Shown: piece by piece, positions 1 to 8,582 of the stretch
Numbering within the stretch: the first letter of the stretch is position 1
Layout: every line of letters starts with the position of its first letter
Assembly: GCA_964475945.1 (NCBI GenBank)
Contig: CAYYYF010000002.1
Span: forward strand, 1 to 64,000
DNA length: 64,000 nucleotides
Direction: 5' to 3'
Source of the DNA: JBBIQH01 sp964475945
GTDB lineage: Archaea; Thermoproteota; Nitrososphaeria; Nitrososphaerales; Nitrosocaldaceae
Made by a program: the position numbers and the translations under genes
Notes under the pieces: model-generated
Database searches by the model: none
Seen by the model: only the letters and a program-made list of their open reading frames with translations
Told to the model about the DNA's origin: nothing

Positions 1-309
1 ATCAAGGATAAGGATGGTACAAAGGAATATAATGCTGTAACTTTTGCAATAGGTATAAAGAAGATATCAATGATATTACCTAATAACATGGTATTGGTAA
101 TGAATATCAACGATATTGATGAGGTTACAATAAGGGTAAGTAACAATAGTAGCAATAATAGTAGTAGCAATGATAATGATATTAACTATACCATTAACTG
201 TAATACTAGCATTAATCATAACCATAATTGTAGTAATGTAGATAAGAATGCATACAAGAATAACCATGATAGATACCCTAACTGTAACAACAATAACCTA
301 ATAATGTAA
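1..309 (+). CDS. 3' end of an unknown protein with an Asn/Ser-rich tail (partial)
   Basis: The reading frame is open from the first base of the window to a TAA at 307-309, so this is the last 102 codons of a gene that begins upstream. The first 45 residues look like ordinary folded protein with alternating hydrophobic residues. The remaining residues are strongly biased to Asn, Ser, Asp and His and are probably disordered. I do not recognise the family. The gene reads towards the decayed recombinase and tRNA-Asp, so it may belong to an integrated element whose edge lies at about 1021. Confidence 0.5.
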   Translation: MKDKDGTKEYNAVTFAIGIKKISMILPNNMVLVMNINDIDEVTIRVSNNSSNNSSSNDNDINYTINCNTSINHNHNCSNVDKNAYKNNHDRYPNCNNNNLIM

Positions 310-579
310 GAAGGTTACAAGATATGCTTAAAATGTTCTTATTCTGCATGTAGCAGTGGTTAACTTTATACTACCCGCTATCTGCTACTTACTACCTGCT
401 ATCTACGATCCTTATTTCTTTATAATATGATGAAAGGGTACCAGCAATACTAGTATTTACATTATTATATCATATGCATGAATAACCCTTATTTATAAAT
501 AACGTGTAGATTATATCTCTATATGCAGTTATTACAAATGCTACAAATATACATTCTACCATTATGAACAAGGCATCAA

Positions 580-890
580 TAAAGCATGGATTCAAACATA
601 ATACTCGTCATATCCTTGTCATATACTACCTTAGAAATGCTTCAATATGATCTTGTAGGTTACTATTGTCTCTGGGGAATAGTTGCTGTTAGCATACTCT
701 AACCTTGCGATCATCCTCTTGATATCAGACTTATCTTGGCTTCTCTTGAAGCCTCAATACAAACAATGCTTGTATGCATCTTACTATCCTTAATGTACTT
801 CTTTGTTACTCCTGCATATGCTATATGTACGCAAGGATATCTTATAGATCTGGCCCCTCTAGTTCTTTTACTCTTAATATCCAATACATT
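580..890 (-). pseudogene. decayed tyrosine recombinase (integrase) N-terminal region
   Basis: No intact gene lies between 310 and 1021. On the minus strand, one 40-codon open stretch (631-753) reads DKSDIKRMIARLEYANS, then NYSPETIVTYKIILKHF. This has the layout of the SAM-like core-binding domain of archaeal XerC/D-type recombinases, with the sequence '(K)xDIKRLxAR ... YSPxTxxxYKxxLKxFF'. Fragments in other frames before it (near 800-890) and after it (580-630) continue the pattern but contain stops. The relic lies directly outside the 3' end of tRNA-Asp, a classic integration site, so it probably marks the edge of an old integrated element. The rest of 310-1021 shows only an imperfect repeat of a 17-base unit near 368-405. 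The identification is by eye and moderately sure. Confidence 0.4.
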
Positions 891-1021
891 AACCTAGTAT
901 CTTTATGGTATATCTCTAGGGTATATGTTTCTATGGTATATGTTAGCATCAAAGTTACCATTCAAAGATGAATCCTCGCCACCCATCACATTATATAATG
1001 TGTTCTGAACCAAGGTTTTAG

Positions 1022-1126
1022 CGCCCTGGCCGGGATTTGAACCCGGGCCGCGGGTGTGACAGACCCGCATACTGGACCAGGCTTTACGCTTGCTTTCTAT
1101 GCAAGCAAGCTCTATACTACCAGGGC
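1022..1126 (-). tRNA. tRNA-Asp (GTC) with a D-loop intron
   Basis: The acceptor stem is GCCCTGG/CCAGGGC with discriminator G. The anticodon arm is CGGGT-CTGTCAC-ACCCG (anticodon GTC) and the T arm is CCGGG-TTCAAAT-CCCGG. The gene is 105 nt, and removing a 30-nt intron (about 1082-1111) leaves a normal 75-nt tRNA. The intron sits in the D loop after A14-G15 and contains a perfect 8-bp inverted repeat (GCTTGCTT/AAGCAAGC). Flanking it I can draw a relaxed bulge-helix-bulge with bulges AG|A and AG|C and a central helix with one G.A mismatch. The exact ends can shift by two bases without changing the product. Confidence 0.9.
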
Positions 1127-1211
1127 ACAATATTATCTGTTAAGAAGCCCCTTTTAATATTTTATTCTTTAATGAAGAAATATATCATGGTAGTATTAAT
1201 CTCTCAAATAT

Positions 1212-1314
1212 GGGCCCGTAGCTCAGCCAGGTAGAGCATCGGTTATATGGTAGATGAGACTTTTAACCTGCTGAAGATATCCGGGGGTCGCGGGATCGAA
1301 GCCCGCCGGGCCCG
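1212..1314 (+). tRNA. tRNA-Lys (TTT) with two introns
   Basis: The acceptor stem is GGGCCCG/CGGGCCC with discriminator G, and the D stem is GCTC/GAGC. The 103-nt gene becomes a 74-nt tRNA after removal of two introns. Intron 1 (1243-1258, 16 nt) lies between positions 30 and 31; its bulge-helix-bulge has a perfect central helix CAUC:GAUG, bulges GG|T and AG|A, and an outer helix AGAG:CUUU. Intron 2 (1266-1278, 13 nt) is at the canonical 37/38 site, with central helix CUUU:GAAG. The spliced anticodon loop is CTTTTAA. The T loop is ATCGAAG, with A at position 54 where U is nearly universal. Confidence 0.9.
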
Positions 1315-1390
1315 TTAATAATAGTGAAACTATAGCTCATAAGAGGGTTCTTATAATTATTGGTTTACATTGATCTACTGTAAGAGAAAA

Positions 1391-1400
1391 AGTTTAAATA
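1391..1400 (+). promoter_or_regulatory. TATA box for carAB
   Basis: An A-rich run (BRE-like) followed by TTTAAATA at 1393-1400 lies about 50 bases before the carA ATG and just after tRNA-Lys. Spacing predicts a transcription start near 1425 and a short leader. No Shine-Dalgarno sequence is obvious before carA. Confidence 0.45.
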
Positions 1401-1449
1401 TGCAATACTCAAGAGTTGATGAGGGTTCAAGATTACACTCAAGCGTAAA

Positions 1450-2595
1450 ATGTATGACGGGTATAGGGCAGTACTCATGCTTGAGGATGGCAGCATATTC
1501 AAGGGTATTGGCTTTGGATACCCTACCACTGTAGTAGGCGAGGTTGTATTTAATACTGGAATGGTGGGTTATACAGAAGCATTAACAGATCCATCTTACA
1601 AGGGACAGATGCTCTGTTTGACATATCCTCTAGTAGGTAACTACGGTGTACCTTCTTATGATATAAAGGATGATTATGGTTTGCCAAGGTTCTTTGAGTC
1701 AGATAGTATAAAGGCTAGTGCATTGATAATACATGAACTATCTCCTTACGCGAGTCATTGCCTTGCATATTATACTCTAGATGAATGGTTATACAAAGAG
1801 CATATACCTGGTATATATGGTATAGATACTAGGGAAGTTACTAAGAGGCTTAGAGTAAAGGGGGTTATGATGGGCATATTAGCTATAAGCAATAGAAATG
1901 ATAAAGATGTTGATATCAATGAATTAAAGAGGATATTAAGAGATGCTGAGAGGTATGATAATATAAACTTTGTAGAACAAATCTCAACAAAAGATGTTAT
2001 AGAATATAAACTTGATAAAAAAGATAGTAAAGGTAATGTAGTACTTATAGATACAGGTACAAAGTATAGTATAATAAGGAATCTCTTAAGGAGCGGTTAT
2101 AGTGTTGTTAGACTACCATACAATGTAAGCATAAATAAAGTATTGTCTTATAACCCAAGAGGCGTAGTATTAAGCAATGGACCTGGCGATCCTAAACTAT
2201 GTAAAGATACTATAGTTCTTGCAAGGGAATTACTTGATAGGGATATGCCTGTACTTGGTATATGCTTAGGAAATCAGATACTTGCCTTAGCAGCAGGCGC
2301 TGATACCTATAAGCTGCAATATGGGCATAGAGGTCAGAATAAACCTTGCTTAAACCTTATCAATAAGAGATGCTACATAACAAGTCAGAATCATGGTTAC
2401 TGCGTAAAACCAGACTCTCTAGAAGGTACAGGGTTTAATATATGGTTCAAGAACGCAGATGATAATACTGTTGAAGGTATAATACATAAGGATAAGCCTA
2501 TAATAGCTGTTCAATTCCATCCAGAAGCTGCGCCTGGACCTTATGACTGCCAATATATATTCGATATGTTTGCAGATTTTATGGAGGGAGGGTAG
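1450..2595 (+). CDS. carA: carbamoyl-phosphate synthase small subunit (glutamine amidotransferase)
   Basis: This subunit hydrolyses glutamine and channels ammonia to CarB for carbamoyl phosphate, the precursor of pyrimidines and arginine. The 381-residue length is usual. The N-terminal half is the CPSase small-chain domain (residues 1-140, with NTGMVGYTEALTDPSY). The C-terminal half is a class I amidotransferase with nucleophile elbow GICLGNQ (Cys272) and the catalytic pair in QFHPEA (His357, Glu359). The gene starts at the ATG after a TATA box and is followed 77 bases later by carB, so the two are probably one transcript. Confidence 0.97.
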   Translation: MYDGYRAVLMLEDGSIFKGIGFGYPTTVVGEVVFNTGMVGYTEALTDPSYKGQMLCLTYPLVGNYGVPSYDIKDDYGLPRFFESDSIKASALIIHELSPYASHCLAYYTLDEWLYKEHIPGIYGIDTREVTKRLRVKGVMMGILAISNRNDKDVDINELKRILRDAERYDNINFVEQISTKDVIEYKLDKKDSKGNVVLIDTGTKYSIIRNLLRSGYSVVRLPYNVSINKVLSYNPRGVVLSNGPGDPKLCKDTIVLARELLDRDMPVLGICLGNQILALAAGADTYKLQYGHRGQNKPCLNLINKRCYITSQNHGYCVKPDSLEGTGFNIWFKNADDNTVEGIIHKDKPIIAVQFHPEAAPGPYDCQYIFDMFADFMEGG

Positions 2596-2672
2596 CGTAA
2601 AGGATATGAGAGTATGGTTAGAGTAGCAGTTATAATGGTTATAGAATTTATGGTTTGGGAGGTGTAGTAACA

Positions 2673-5600
2673 ATGCCATTACTTGAGGAGATAAGGAAGG
2701 TTCTAGTATTAGGTAGCGGGGGTATAAAGATAGGTGAAGCTGGAGAGTTTGACTACTCTACTAGTCAATGCCTTAAGGCTATAAATGAGGAGGGTTTAGA
2801 GAGCATACTTGTAAATCCAAATATTGCTACTATACAGACAGATACAAGGTTAGCAAACAAGGTTTACCTCTTACCCATTACACCAGATATGGTTGCTAGA
2901 GTTATAGAGCAAGAGAGGCCTGATGGTATTATGCTTGCATTTGGTGGGCAAACAGCATTGAACTGTGGTGTAGCATTGAAGAAGCAAGGTACTTTAGATA
3001 AATATGGTGTTAGAGTTCTAGGTACATCTGTTGAGAGTATAAACACTGCAAGCGATAGAGAGTTGTTCAAGAAGACGATGGTTGAGAATGGGATATCTGT
3101 AGTTAAAGGTAGAGCAGCATCAAGCATGCAAGAGGCATTAGATATAGTGAAAGAACTTGGTTACCCTGTTATGATAAGGGTGGCATATACTCTAGGAGGC
3201 AAAGGTAGTGGCATTGCACATAACGAATACGAGTTGTATGAGATAGTGCAAAGGGGATTAGCAGCAAGCATGATACACCAGGTAATGCTTGAGGAGTATA
3301 TAGGGCATTGGAAGCAAATAGAGTATGAGATAATGCGTGATTACAAAGGTAATGCTATAACAGTATGCAATATGGAGAATATCCTTGCCATGAGGGTGCA
3401 TACTGGTGATAACATGGTTATTGCACCTTCTCAAACTATAAACAATAGGGAATATCATATGCTTAGGAGTGTAGGTATAAAGGCTGTAGAGGCATGCAAG
3501 GTTGTTGGTGAATGTAACATACAGTTTGCCCTAGAGCCTACATCTGAGCGTTACGCAGTTATAGAGATAAACCCTAGACTATCAAGGTCATCAGCACTAG
3601 CAAGCAAGGCTACAGGTTATCCTATAGCATACATGGCAGCAAAGCTTGCCTTAGGTTACTCACTGGATGAGTTATTAAATAAGGTTACAAAGGTTACAAC
3701 TGCATGCTTTGAACCTTCATTGGATTACGTTGTTGTTAAGATACCTAGATGGGACTTTAAAAAATTTGATAAGGTTAACAGGAAGTTAGGCACACAGATG
3801 AAGTCTGTAGGTGAGGTTATGGCTATTGGCAGATGTTTTGAGGAGGCTATACAGAAAGCGTTTAGAATGTTGGATATTGGTTTAGATGGGGTAGCAAGGA
3901 GAGAGGTTAAGAGGTTCAGTAATGATGAAGAATTAGAGGAGTTGATACTTAACCCAGATGATGAGATAATGCAGAATATAATAGATGCATTAAGGTTAGG
4001 ATGGAGTATTGAGAAGATATGTAGACTAACTCCTATAGATCCTTGGTTCATCTATAGACTTAAGAATATAGTTGATATGGAGAGTACTCTATCTACGGCT
4101 AAAGAACTAGATGAAGAGTTAATAAAAGAAGCTAAGAGACTAGGATTCTCAGATACACAGATAGCAAGGTGCCTTGGTATAACTGAGAATGAGGTTAGAG
4201 AGTTTAGAAAGAGGCATGGTATAGTGCCAGTGGTTAAGCAGATAGATACACTTGCCGCTGAGTGGCCCGCAAAGACCAATTACTTGTATCTTACATATGG
4301 AGGTTCGAGTGATGATATAATAAATAATGATGAAGGTAGAGAAAAGAAGAGGAAGGCTATAGTACTTGGAGCAGGTACGTATAGAATAGGCTCAAGCGTA
4401 GAGTTTGACTGGGCTACAGTTAACATGGTCTGGGGTCTTAAGAGTAATGGGTTCTATGAGGTAGTGATGATAAACTGTAACCCAGAGACAGTATCCACTG
4501 ATTATGATGTATCTGATAGATTATACTTTGAAGAGTTAACACTAGAGCGAGTTTTAGATATATATGAGAAAGAGAATGCAGAAGGTATAGTTACATGTGT
4601 AGGAGGGCAGATAGCAAATAACCTAACACCAAAGCTTGCAAGGTATAATGTAAAGATACTAGGAACAGATCCAGAGGATCTTGATAGGGCAGAGGATAGG
4701 GCAAAGTTTAGTGCATTATTAGACAAGCTTAATATAAAACAACCTACATGGCAGGTATTTGAGAGTATAGAGCAGGCAAAGGAGTTCTGTAGGATTATAG
4801 GTTACCCAGTCCTAGTTAGACCATCTTATGTGCTAAGTGGATCTGCAATGAAGGTTGTATGGGATGAGAATAATCTTGATAAGTATCTAACACTAGCAGC
4901 AGAGGTTAGTAGGGAGTATCCAGTAGTTATAAGCAAGTTCATAACCGATGCATTAGAGGTTGAGGTTGATGGCGTTGCAGATGGATCCAATGCAATAATA
5001 TGCTCCATTATTGAACATATCGAGAGTGCTGGAATACACTCAGGAGATGCGATGATGGTTATACCTCCATTACGACTAAGTATGAAGCATATTGAGAAGA
5101 TAAGGGAGTATACATTAAGTATAGCAAGGGCATTAAGGATAAGGGGTCCTTTCAATATACAGTATATTGTAAAAGATGATAACATATATGTTATAGAATG
5201 TAATCTAAGGGCAAGTAGATCTATGCCATATGTATCAAAGTTTACTAGAGTTAATGTTATAGCACTTGCAGCAAGAGTTATAGCGGGTAAAGCATTACCA
5301 GAGATTGAAGAGCCATGGATTAATACTAAAGGTTATGCTGTTAAAGTACCCCAGTTCTCATTTATGCAATTAGAGGGAGCAGATATAGTGCTAGGCGTAG
5401 AGATGAGATCCACTGGAGAGGTTGCATGCTTTGGCGATACATTCTATGATGCAATGGTTAAAGCATTATTAGCGGCAAACTATAATCTAAACATTAACGG
5501 TAGGAGAAACGCATTACTAACAGTAGGAGGTTATATGAAGAAAAGGATGTTACCACTAATCTCATTGCTTAAAGCATTGAACTTTAATATATATGCTACT

Positions 5601-5927
5601 GAACATACTGCAGAGTTTCTTATTACAAACGGTTTTAAGGACGTTACTATAGTATATAAGATAAGTGAACCTGATAGAAAACCAAACATAATTGACCTTC
5701 TTTACAACAAAGATGTTGATATAATAATAAATATACCAAGCACATTAACTATTGAGAAGTTTGTTGGAATGCTAGATGATGAGTATATAATAAGGAGAAA
5801 AGCTGTAGAGATGGGCATACCCGTATTCACCACTCTTGAAAGTGCAAATATGTTCCTTAGAGCATTAGAATGGCTTGCTAATAATAAACCTAGTATAAAA
5901 CCTCTAGAACATTATATTATCATCTAG
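2673..5927 (+). CDS. carB: carbamoyl-phosphate synthase large subunit
   Basis: This subunit makes carbamoyl phosphate from bicarbonate, ammonia and two ATP. Two homologous ATP-grasp halves are visible: the first begins at KVLVLGSGGIKIGEAGEFDY and the second near residue 550 at IVLGAGTYRIGSSVEFDW. The MGS-like allosteric domain forms the C-terminus, and the length is about 1,084 residues. A frame extends upstream to a TTG at 2655, but the ATG at 2673 lies a few bases after GGGAGGTG (2657-2664), an obvious ribosome binding site, so I start there. Sequence from here to 6010 shows no gene. Confidence 0.97.
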   Translation: MPLLEEIRKVLVLGSGGIKIGEAGEFDYSTSQCLKAINEEGLESILVNPNIATIQTDTRLANKVYLLPITPDMVARVIEQERPDGIMLAFGGQTALNCGVALKKQGTLDKYGVRVLGTSVESINTASDRELFKKTMVENGISVVKGRAASSMQEALDIVKELGYPVMIRVAYTLGGKGSGIAHNEYELYEIVQRGLAASMIHQVMLEEYIGHWKQIEYEIMRDYKGNAITVCNMENILAMRVHTGDNMVIAPSQTINNREYHMLRSVGIKAVEACKVVGECNIQFALEPTSERYAVIEINPRLSRSSALASKATGYPIAYMAAKLALGYSLDELLNKVTKVTTACFEPSLDYVVVKIPRWDFKKFDKVNRKLGTQMKSVGEVMAIGRCFEEAIQKAFRMLDIGLDGVARREVKRFSNDEELEELILNPDDEIMQNIIDALRLGWSIEKICRLTPIDPWFIYRLKNIVDMESTLSTAKELDEELIKEAKRLGFSDTQIARCLGITENEVREFRKRHGIVPVVKQIDTLAAEWPAKTNYLYLTYGGSSDDIINNDEGREKKRKAIVLGAGTYRIGSSVEFDWATVNMVWGLKSNGFYEVVMINCNPETVSTDYDVSDRLYFEELTLERVLDIYEKENAEGIVTCVGGQIANNLTPKLARYNVKILGTDPEDLDRAEDRAKFSALLDKLNIKQPTWQVFESIEQAKEFCRIIGYPVLVRPSYVLSGSAMKVVWDENNLDKYLTLAAEVSREYPVVISKFITDALEVEVDGVADGSNAIICSIIEHIESAGIHSGDAMMVIPPLRLSMKHIEKIREYTLSIARALRIRGPFNIQYIVKDDNIYVIECNLRASRSMPYVSKFTRVNVIALAARVIAGKALPEIEEPWINTKGYAVKVPQFSFMQLEGADIVLGVEMRSTGEVACFGDTFYDAMVKALLAANYNLNINGRRNALLTVGGYMKKRMLPLISLLKALNFNIYATEHTAEFLITNGFKDVTIVYKISEPDRKPNIIDLLYNKDVDIIINIPSTLTIEKFVGMLDDEYIIRRKAVEMGIPVFTTLESANMFLRALEWLANNKPSIKPLEHYIII

Positions 5928-6009
5928 ACTTTATATTGTTTAGGTTTATGATCTCGTACTGCTAAAAATATCATTATTTGTAATTTAATATATCTAATAT
6001 ATGATAGAT

Positions 6010-6796
6010 GAAATGGTAACAAGATATTCAATATGAATAAGGACCATAGTAAAAGGTTACTGCATTGATATAAAGTTGATAGTTGAAGAGATAAATATGA
6101 TTATAATACCTTAAGTAATAATAAATGAATAGATGGTATGTTATATTTGCCTTAGAGCAAGTATATCGAATATTTCAATTAACTCCTACTACCTTGAATA
6201 AGGTTGTTGCATTAGATTTGAATTCTATTAATAATAAATTCATAACAGCAAGTAATAATGATGATAAGAGATTCAATATTGATAATAAAAAATTAATAAA
6301 AAGATGAAGATTAATGCAAGAAAATTATCAAAAAAGACTAAAATTCAAGTAATTTTAATAAAGCAAAGAATAGGTTACAGATAATACATGAAAGGGTAAA
6401 GAGGAAGAGAGATGATATACTACATAAATTATCTATGTATTATAGTATTTGTTGAAGATCTGAATATTAAAATAATGTTAGAGCATAAACCATTATTAAC
6501 AGTAATAATACGTCACATAAGAATATTGCTGATAAGGCATTTAGTAGATTCGTCATTTATTATCTTATAAGACCAGAGTAATTAAAGTAGATGCTAGAAA
6601 TACTACTAAATAATGCTATAGACATAATCCAATTAAGAATATGAAGTTAAATGTATTGAATAAAAATTAATAGAATTAAAATTAGGATGGTTATAGTATG
6701 AAATTATAGTTATCCTAAGAACTAGGAGAATGTTACACTTGGGAAGATCTATTGCAAGGATCTAAACAAGAAACCCTATCTTTTAAGGCAGACTAA
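6010..6796 (+). pseudogene. decayed TnpB (IS200/IS605-type OrfB) relic
   Basis: The gap 5928-6855 has no intact gene, but a TnpB can be followed through several frames. In order it reads RWYVIFALE ... NKVVALDLN (6128-6225), ARKLSKKTK (about 6317), then KAKNRLQIIHERVKRKRDD with ILHKLS (6361-6435), VEDLNIK (about 6452), NIADKAFSRFVIYYLI (about 6522), VIKVDARNTTK (about 6577), and the terminal GSKQETLSFKAD before a TAA at 6794-6796. These match the order of conserved TnpB blocks (RuvC Asp in 'GIDLG', helical HEKI..KRKDFLHKLS, RuvC Glu in 'VEDLNI', 'VDPRxTSK'). There are many frameshifts and stops, so it is dead. The zinc-ribbon cysteines are mostly lost. Confidence 0.6.
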
Positions 6797-6855
6797 TAAT
6801 AAAGTTATATTATAAAGATAATTCATTTCAAAGTAATACTAGATTCCATAATATT

Positions 6856-7365
6856 ATGATAATGTATATTTGCACTAATCATAACAAGATAGATCGTATA
6901 GTATATAAAAACATCTGGAAACAGTATCTCAAATTATATCTAACGGATGAAGAATTTAAAGATTTTTGTAGTATATTTGATATATACATTCTTCCTTCTC
7001 AAGAAGGATTGCCGCATGGTGATAGTGGTACGAAAAGTATAAGAATATACATGATAGACTCAAAGGGTTATTTCATAAGAGTAATTAATTGTATGGTCAT
7101 TAGTCATGAATTAGTACATGCCATTGCCATATACAAATATAATATAAAAGAGAATAAAGATGAAGTGGCTAGAGCAATTCATCAGACTCTGCATTATTAC
7201 CATGGATATGTAAGAGAAGGAGAGATCAAACATGGACTAGCAGGGTTAACGATAAAGGTAAATCCATTATCAATACCTTTAAAGATTTTAGGTACTTACG
7301 AGATGATAGATTATAAAAAAATTGAAACAATAGCATTAACTAATACCATATCAACAGATTCATAA
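6856..7365 (+). CDS. HExxH-motif putative metallopeptidase in the provirus
   Basis: This 169-residue protein of unknown family contains HELVH at residues 84-88, the zincin zinc-binding motif, in a hydrophobic helix-like context (VISHELVHAIAIY). Possible third ligands are Glu103 and His109/114/117 downstream. A soluble protein is expected because no signal peptide or membrane segment is visible. It is the first intact gene of the virus block, so it could process virion proteins or act on the host; neither is shown. The start could also be the ATG six bases downstream. Confidence 0.6.
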   Translation: MIMYICTNHNKIDRIVYKNIWKQYLKLYLTDEEFKDFCSIFDIYILPSQEGLPHGDSGTKSIRIYMIDSKGYFIRVINCMVISHELVHAIAIYKYNIKENKDEVARAIHQTLHYYHGYVREGEIKHGLAGLTIKVNPLSIPLKILGTYEMIDYKKIETIALTNTISTDS

Positions 7366-7519
7366 GATATTGATATACTTAAGAAATTAATTTATATAAT
7401 ATTCAGATTGACCTTTATAATATATAGTAGATCTCATATTTCTCATATTAGTGAAATATAATTGCTATATGTAATAGAGAATTCTACTCTTATTATGTAC
7501 GATATTGAATTAATAATTA

Positions 7520-7720
7520 ATGAACAAGAATCTTAAATTCAGTAGCATAGAAGGTAATCCTTTCATCAAAGCGTACCTATATATACAATCTACTAGAAGT
7601 GAATGGGATGAGAAGATATCTGCAATAGAATATAATACTACGAGGGCAAAACATTTTAAAGAAAAGAAGAAAGCATTAACATGGATTATAAAGCATATCA
7701 ACTACAAAAACCATATATAG
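7520..7720 (+). CDS. small basic protein of the provirus, unknown
   Basis: This 66-residue Lys-rich protein has a basic C-terminus (KHFKEKKKALTWIIKHIN). I do not recognise a family. It lies in the position where a terminase small subunit is often found, and it is small and basic, but nothing in it shows a helix-turn-helix. Roughly 150 bases before it are non-coding. Codon use matches the virus genes around it. It may be a chance frame. Confidence 0.4.
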   Translation: MNKNLKFSSIEGNPFIKAYLYIQSTRSEWDEKISAIEYNTTRAKHFKEKKKALTWIIKHINYKNHI

Positions 7721-7779
7721 TAATAAATATATTGTTAATTTAAAATAAGTATTTATCTTATTTTCATTTATCAGATATC

Positions 7780-7965
7780 ATGGATAAGAGTTCAGATATC
7801 TTAAGATATAAATATTCAGAATTAGATATTAGAGTTGCAATAATAAAACATGAACTAAGAAGATTATATAAGCATACATCGACATACTATTTGCTTCATA
7901 GTAATGATATGTTTGAAAATTTAGAGTATTTAGTTAATGATATTAACGTTACTAGTAAGAGGTGA
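7780..7965 (+). CDS. small helical protein upstream of terminase, unknown
   Basis: This 61-residue protein is likely all-helical (SELDIRVAIIKHELRRLYK). It ends at 7965, six bases before the terminase start, and its final codons contain the AAGAGGTGA that serves as the terminase ribosome binding site, so the two are probably translationally coupled. That position makes a DNA-packaging role (small terminase-like) possible. No sequence motif supports it, and I leave the function open. Confidence 0.5.
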   Translation: MDKSSDILRYKYSELDIRVAIIKHELRRLYKHTSTYYLLHSNDMFENLEYLVNDINVTSKR

Positions 7966-7970
7966 ATTAT

Positions 7971-8582
7971 ATGGGTAATTACTCTATACTAAGGTTTGCT
8001 GGCTTGGACCTAGCAAGGATAAGGGATCATTCAGCATTAGTTATAGTTGAGGTAACTAAAGAGGAAGATAATGATGATTATACCAATAAGATATTAACTG
8101 TAATAGATGCTATAGAGTATCCACATATAACATTAGATAAGTTAGCAGAATTAGTTAAGAGTAAATATGAAGAGCATAAATGGATTACTCTTCTTATAGA
8201 CGCAACAGGCTTTGGTGGTCTTGTTGCATATGATATATTAAGGAAGCATATGAATTGTATACCAATCATTTTTACAAATAATATAAAAAATCAGATGATA
8301 TCTAACCTTATAACTTTAGTATCTAATAAGAAGATTAGAATACCAAAAAAGTACAAGAAACTTATAGAGCAGATACTTGAACAAAGAATAATTACGGATA
8401 GCTCAAGTATAAAATATAAACATCCAAGTAATAAGAATGATGATCTCTTTTGGGCTTTATGCTTAGCATGTTTTGGATGTAAAGATATGTTAGATCAGTC
8501 ATACATGAAGATAATGCATAAAAAGTTCTATCACCAAGAGAATCTTTATGGTAAATACGATGCCATATACTTCAGATGGTGA
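7971..8582 (+). CDS. terminase large subunit, nuclease domain only
   Basis: This protein has the RNase H-like nuclease fold of tailed-virus terminases, which cuts genome concatemers during packaging. The three acidic motifs are visible: GLDLARIRDHSAL (Asp13), LIDATGFGG (Asp77) and NKNDDLFWAL (Asp157/158), counted from the ATG at 7971. That start is chosen because AAGAGGTGA lies five bases before it; a GTG at 7962 is also in frame. The protein is 203 residues, about half of a usual TerL. The N-terminal ATPase motor (Walker A/B) is absent here and upstream. It overlaps the portal gene by seven bases. Confidence 0.8.
   Translation: MGNYSILRFAGLDLARIRDHSALVIVEVTKEEDNDDYTNKILTVIDAIEYPHITLDKLAELVKSKYEEHKWITLLIDATGFGGLVAYDILRKHMNCIPIIFTNNIKNQMISNLITLVSNKKIRIPKKYKKLIEQILEQRIITDSSSIKYKHPSNKNDDLFWALCLACFGCKDMLDQSYMKIMHKKFYHQENLYGKYDAIYFRW

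Noticed and set aside
774..971. 65-residue frame on the plus strand in the gap before tRNA-Asp
   Set aside because: Composition is random-looking and it lies opposite the recombinase relic, which has motif support on the other strand.
903..1130. 75-residue frame on the minus strand over tRNA-Asp
   Set aside because: It is translated tRNA sequence. The cloverleaf is clear and the frame has no protein-like features.
1241..1270. Alternative fold of tRNA-Lys with a single intron
   Set aside because: It would pair GGTTA with TAACC but leaves position 33 not U and mispairs the anticodon stem. The two-intron model gives perfect central helices.
5928..6010. Attachment-site repeats at the provirus ends
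   Set aside because: I compared 5928-6010 with 22786-22860 by eye and found no shared direct repeat longer than chance AT-rich matches.
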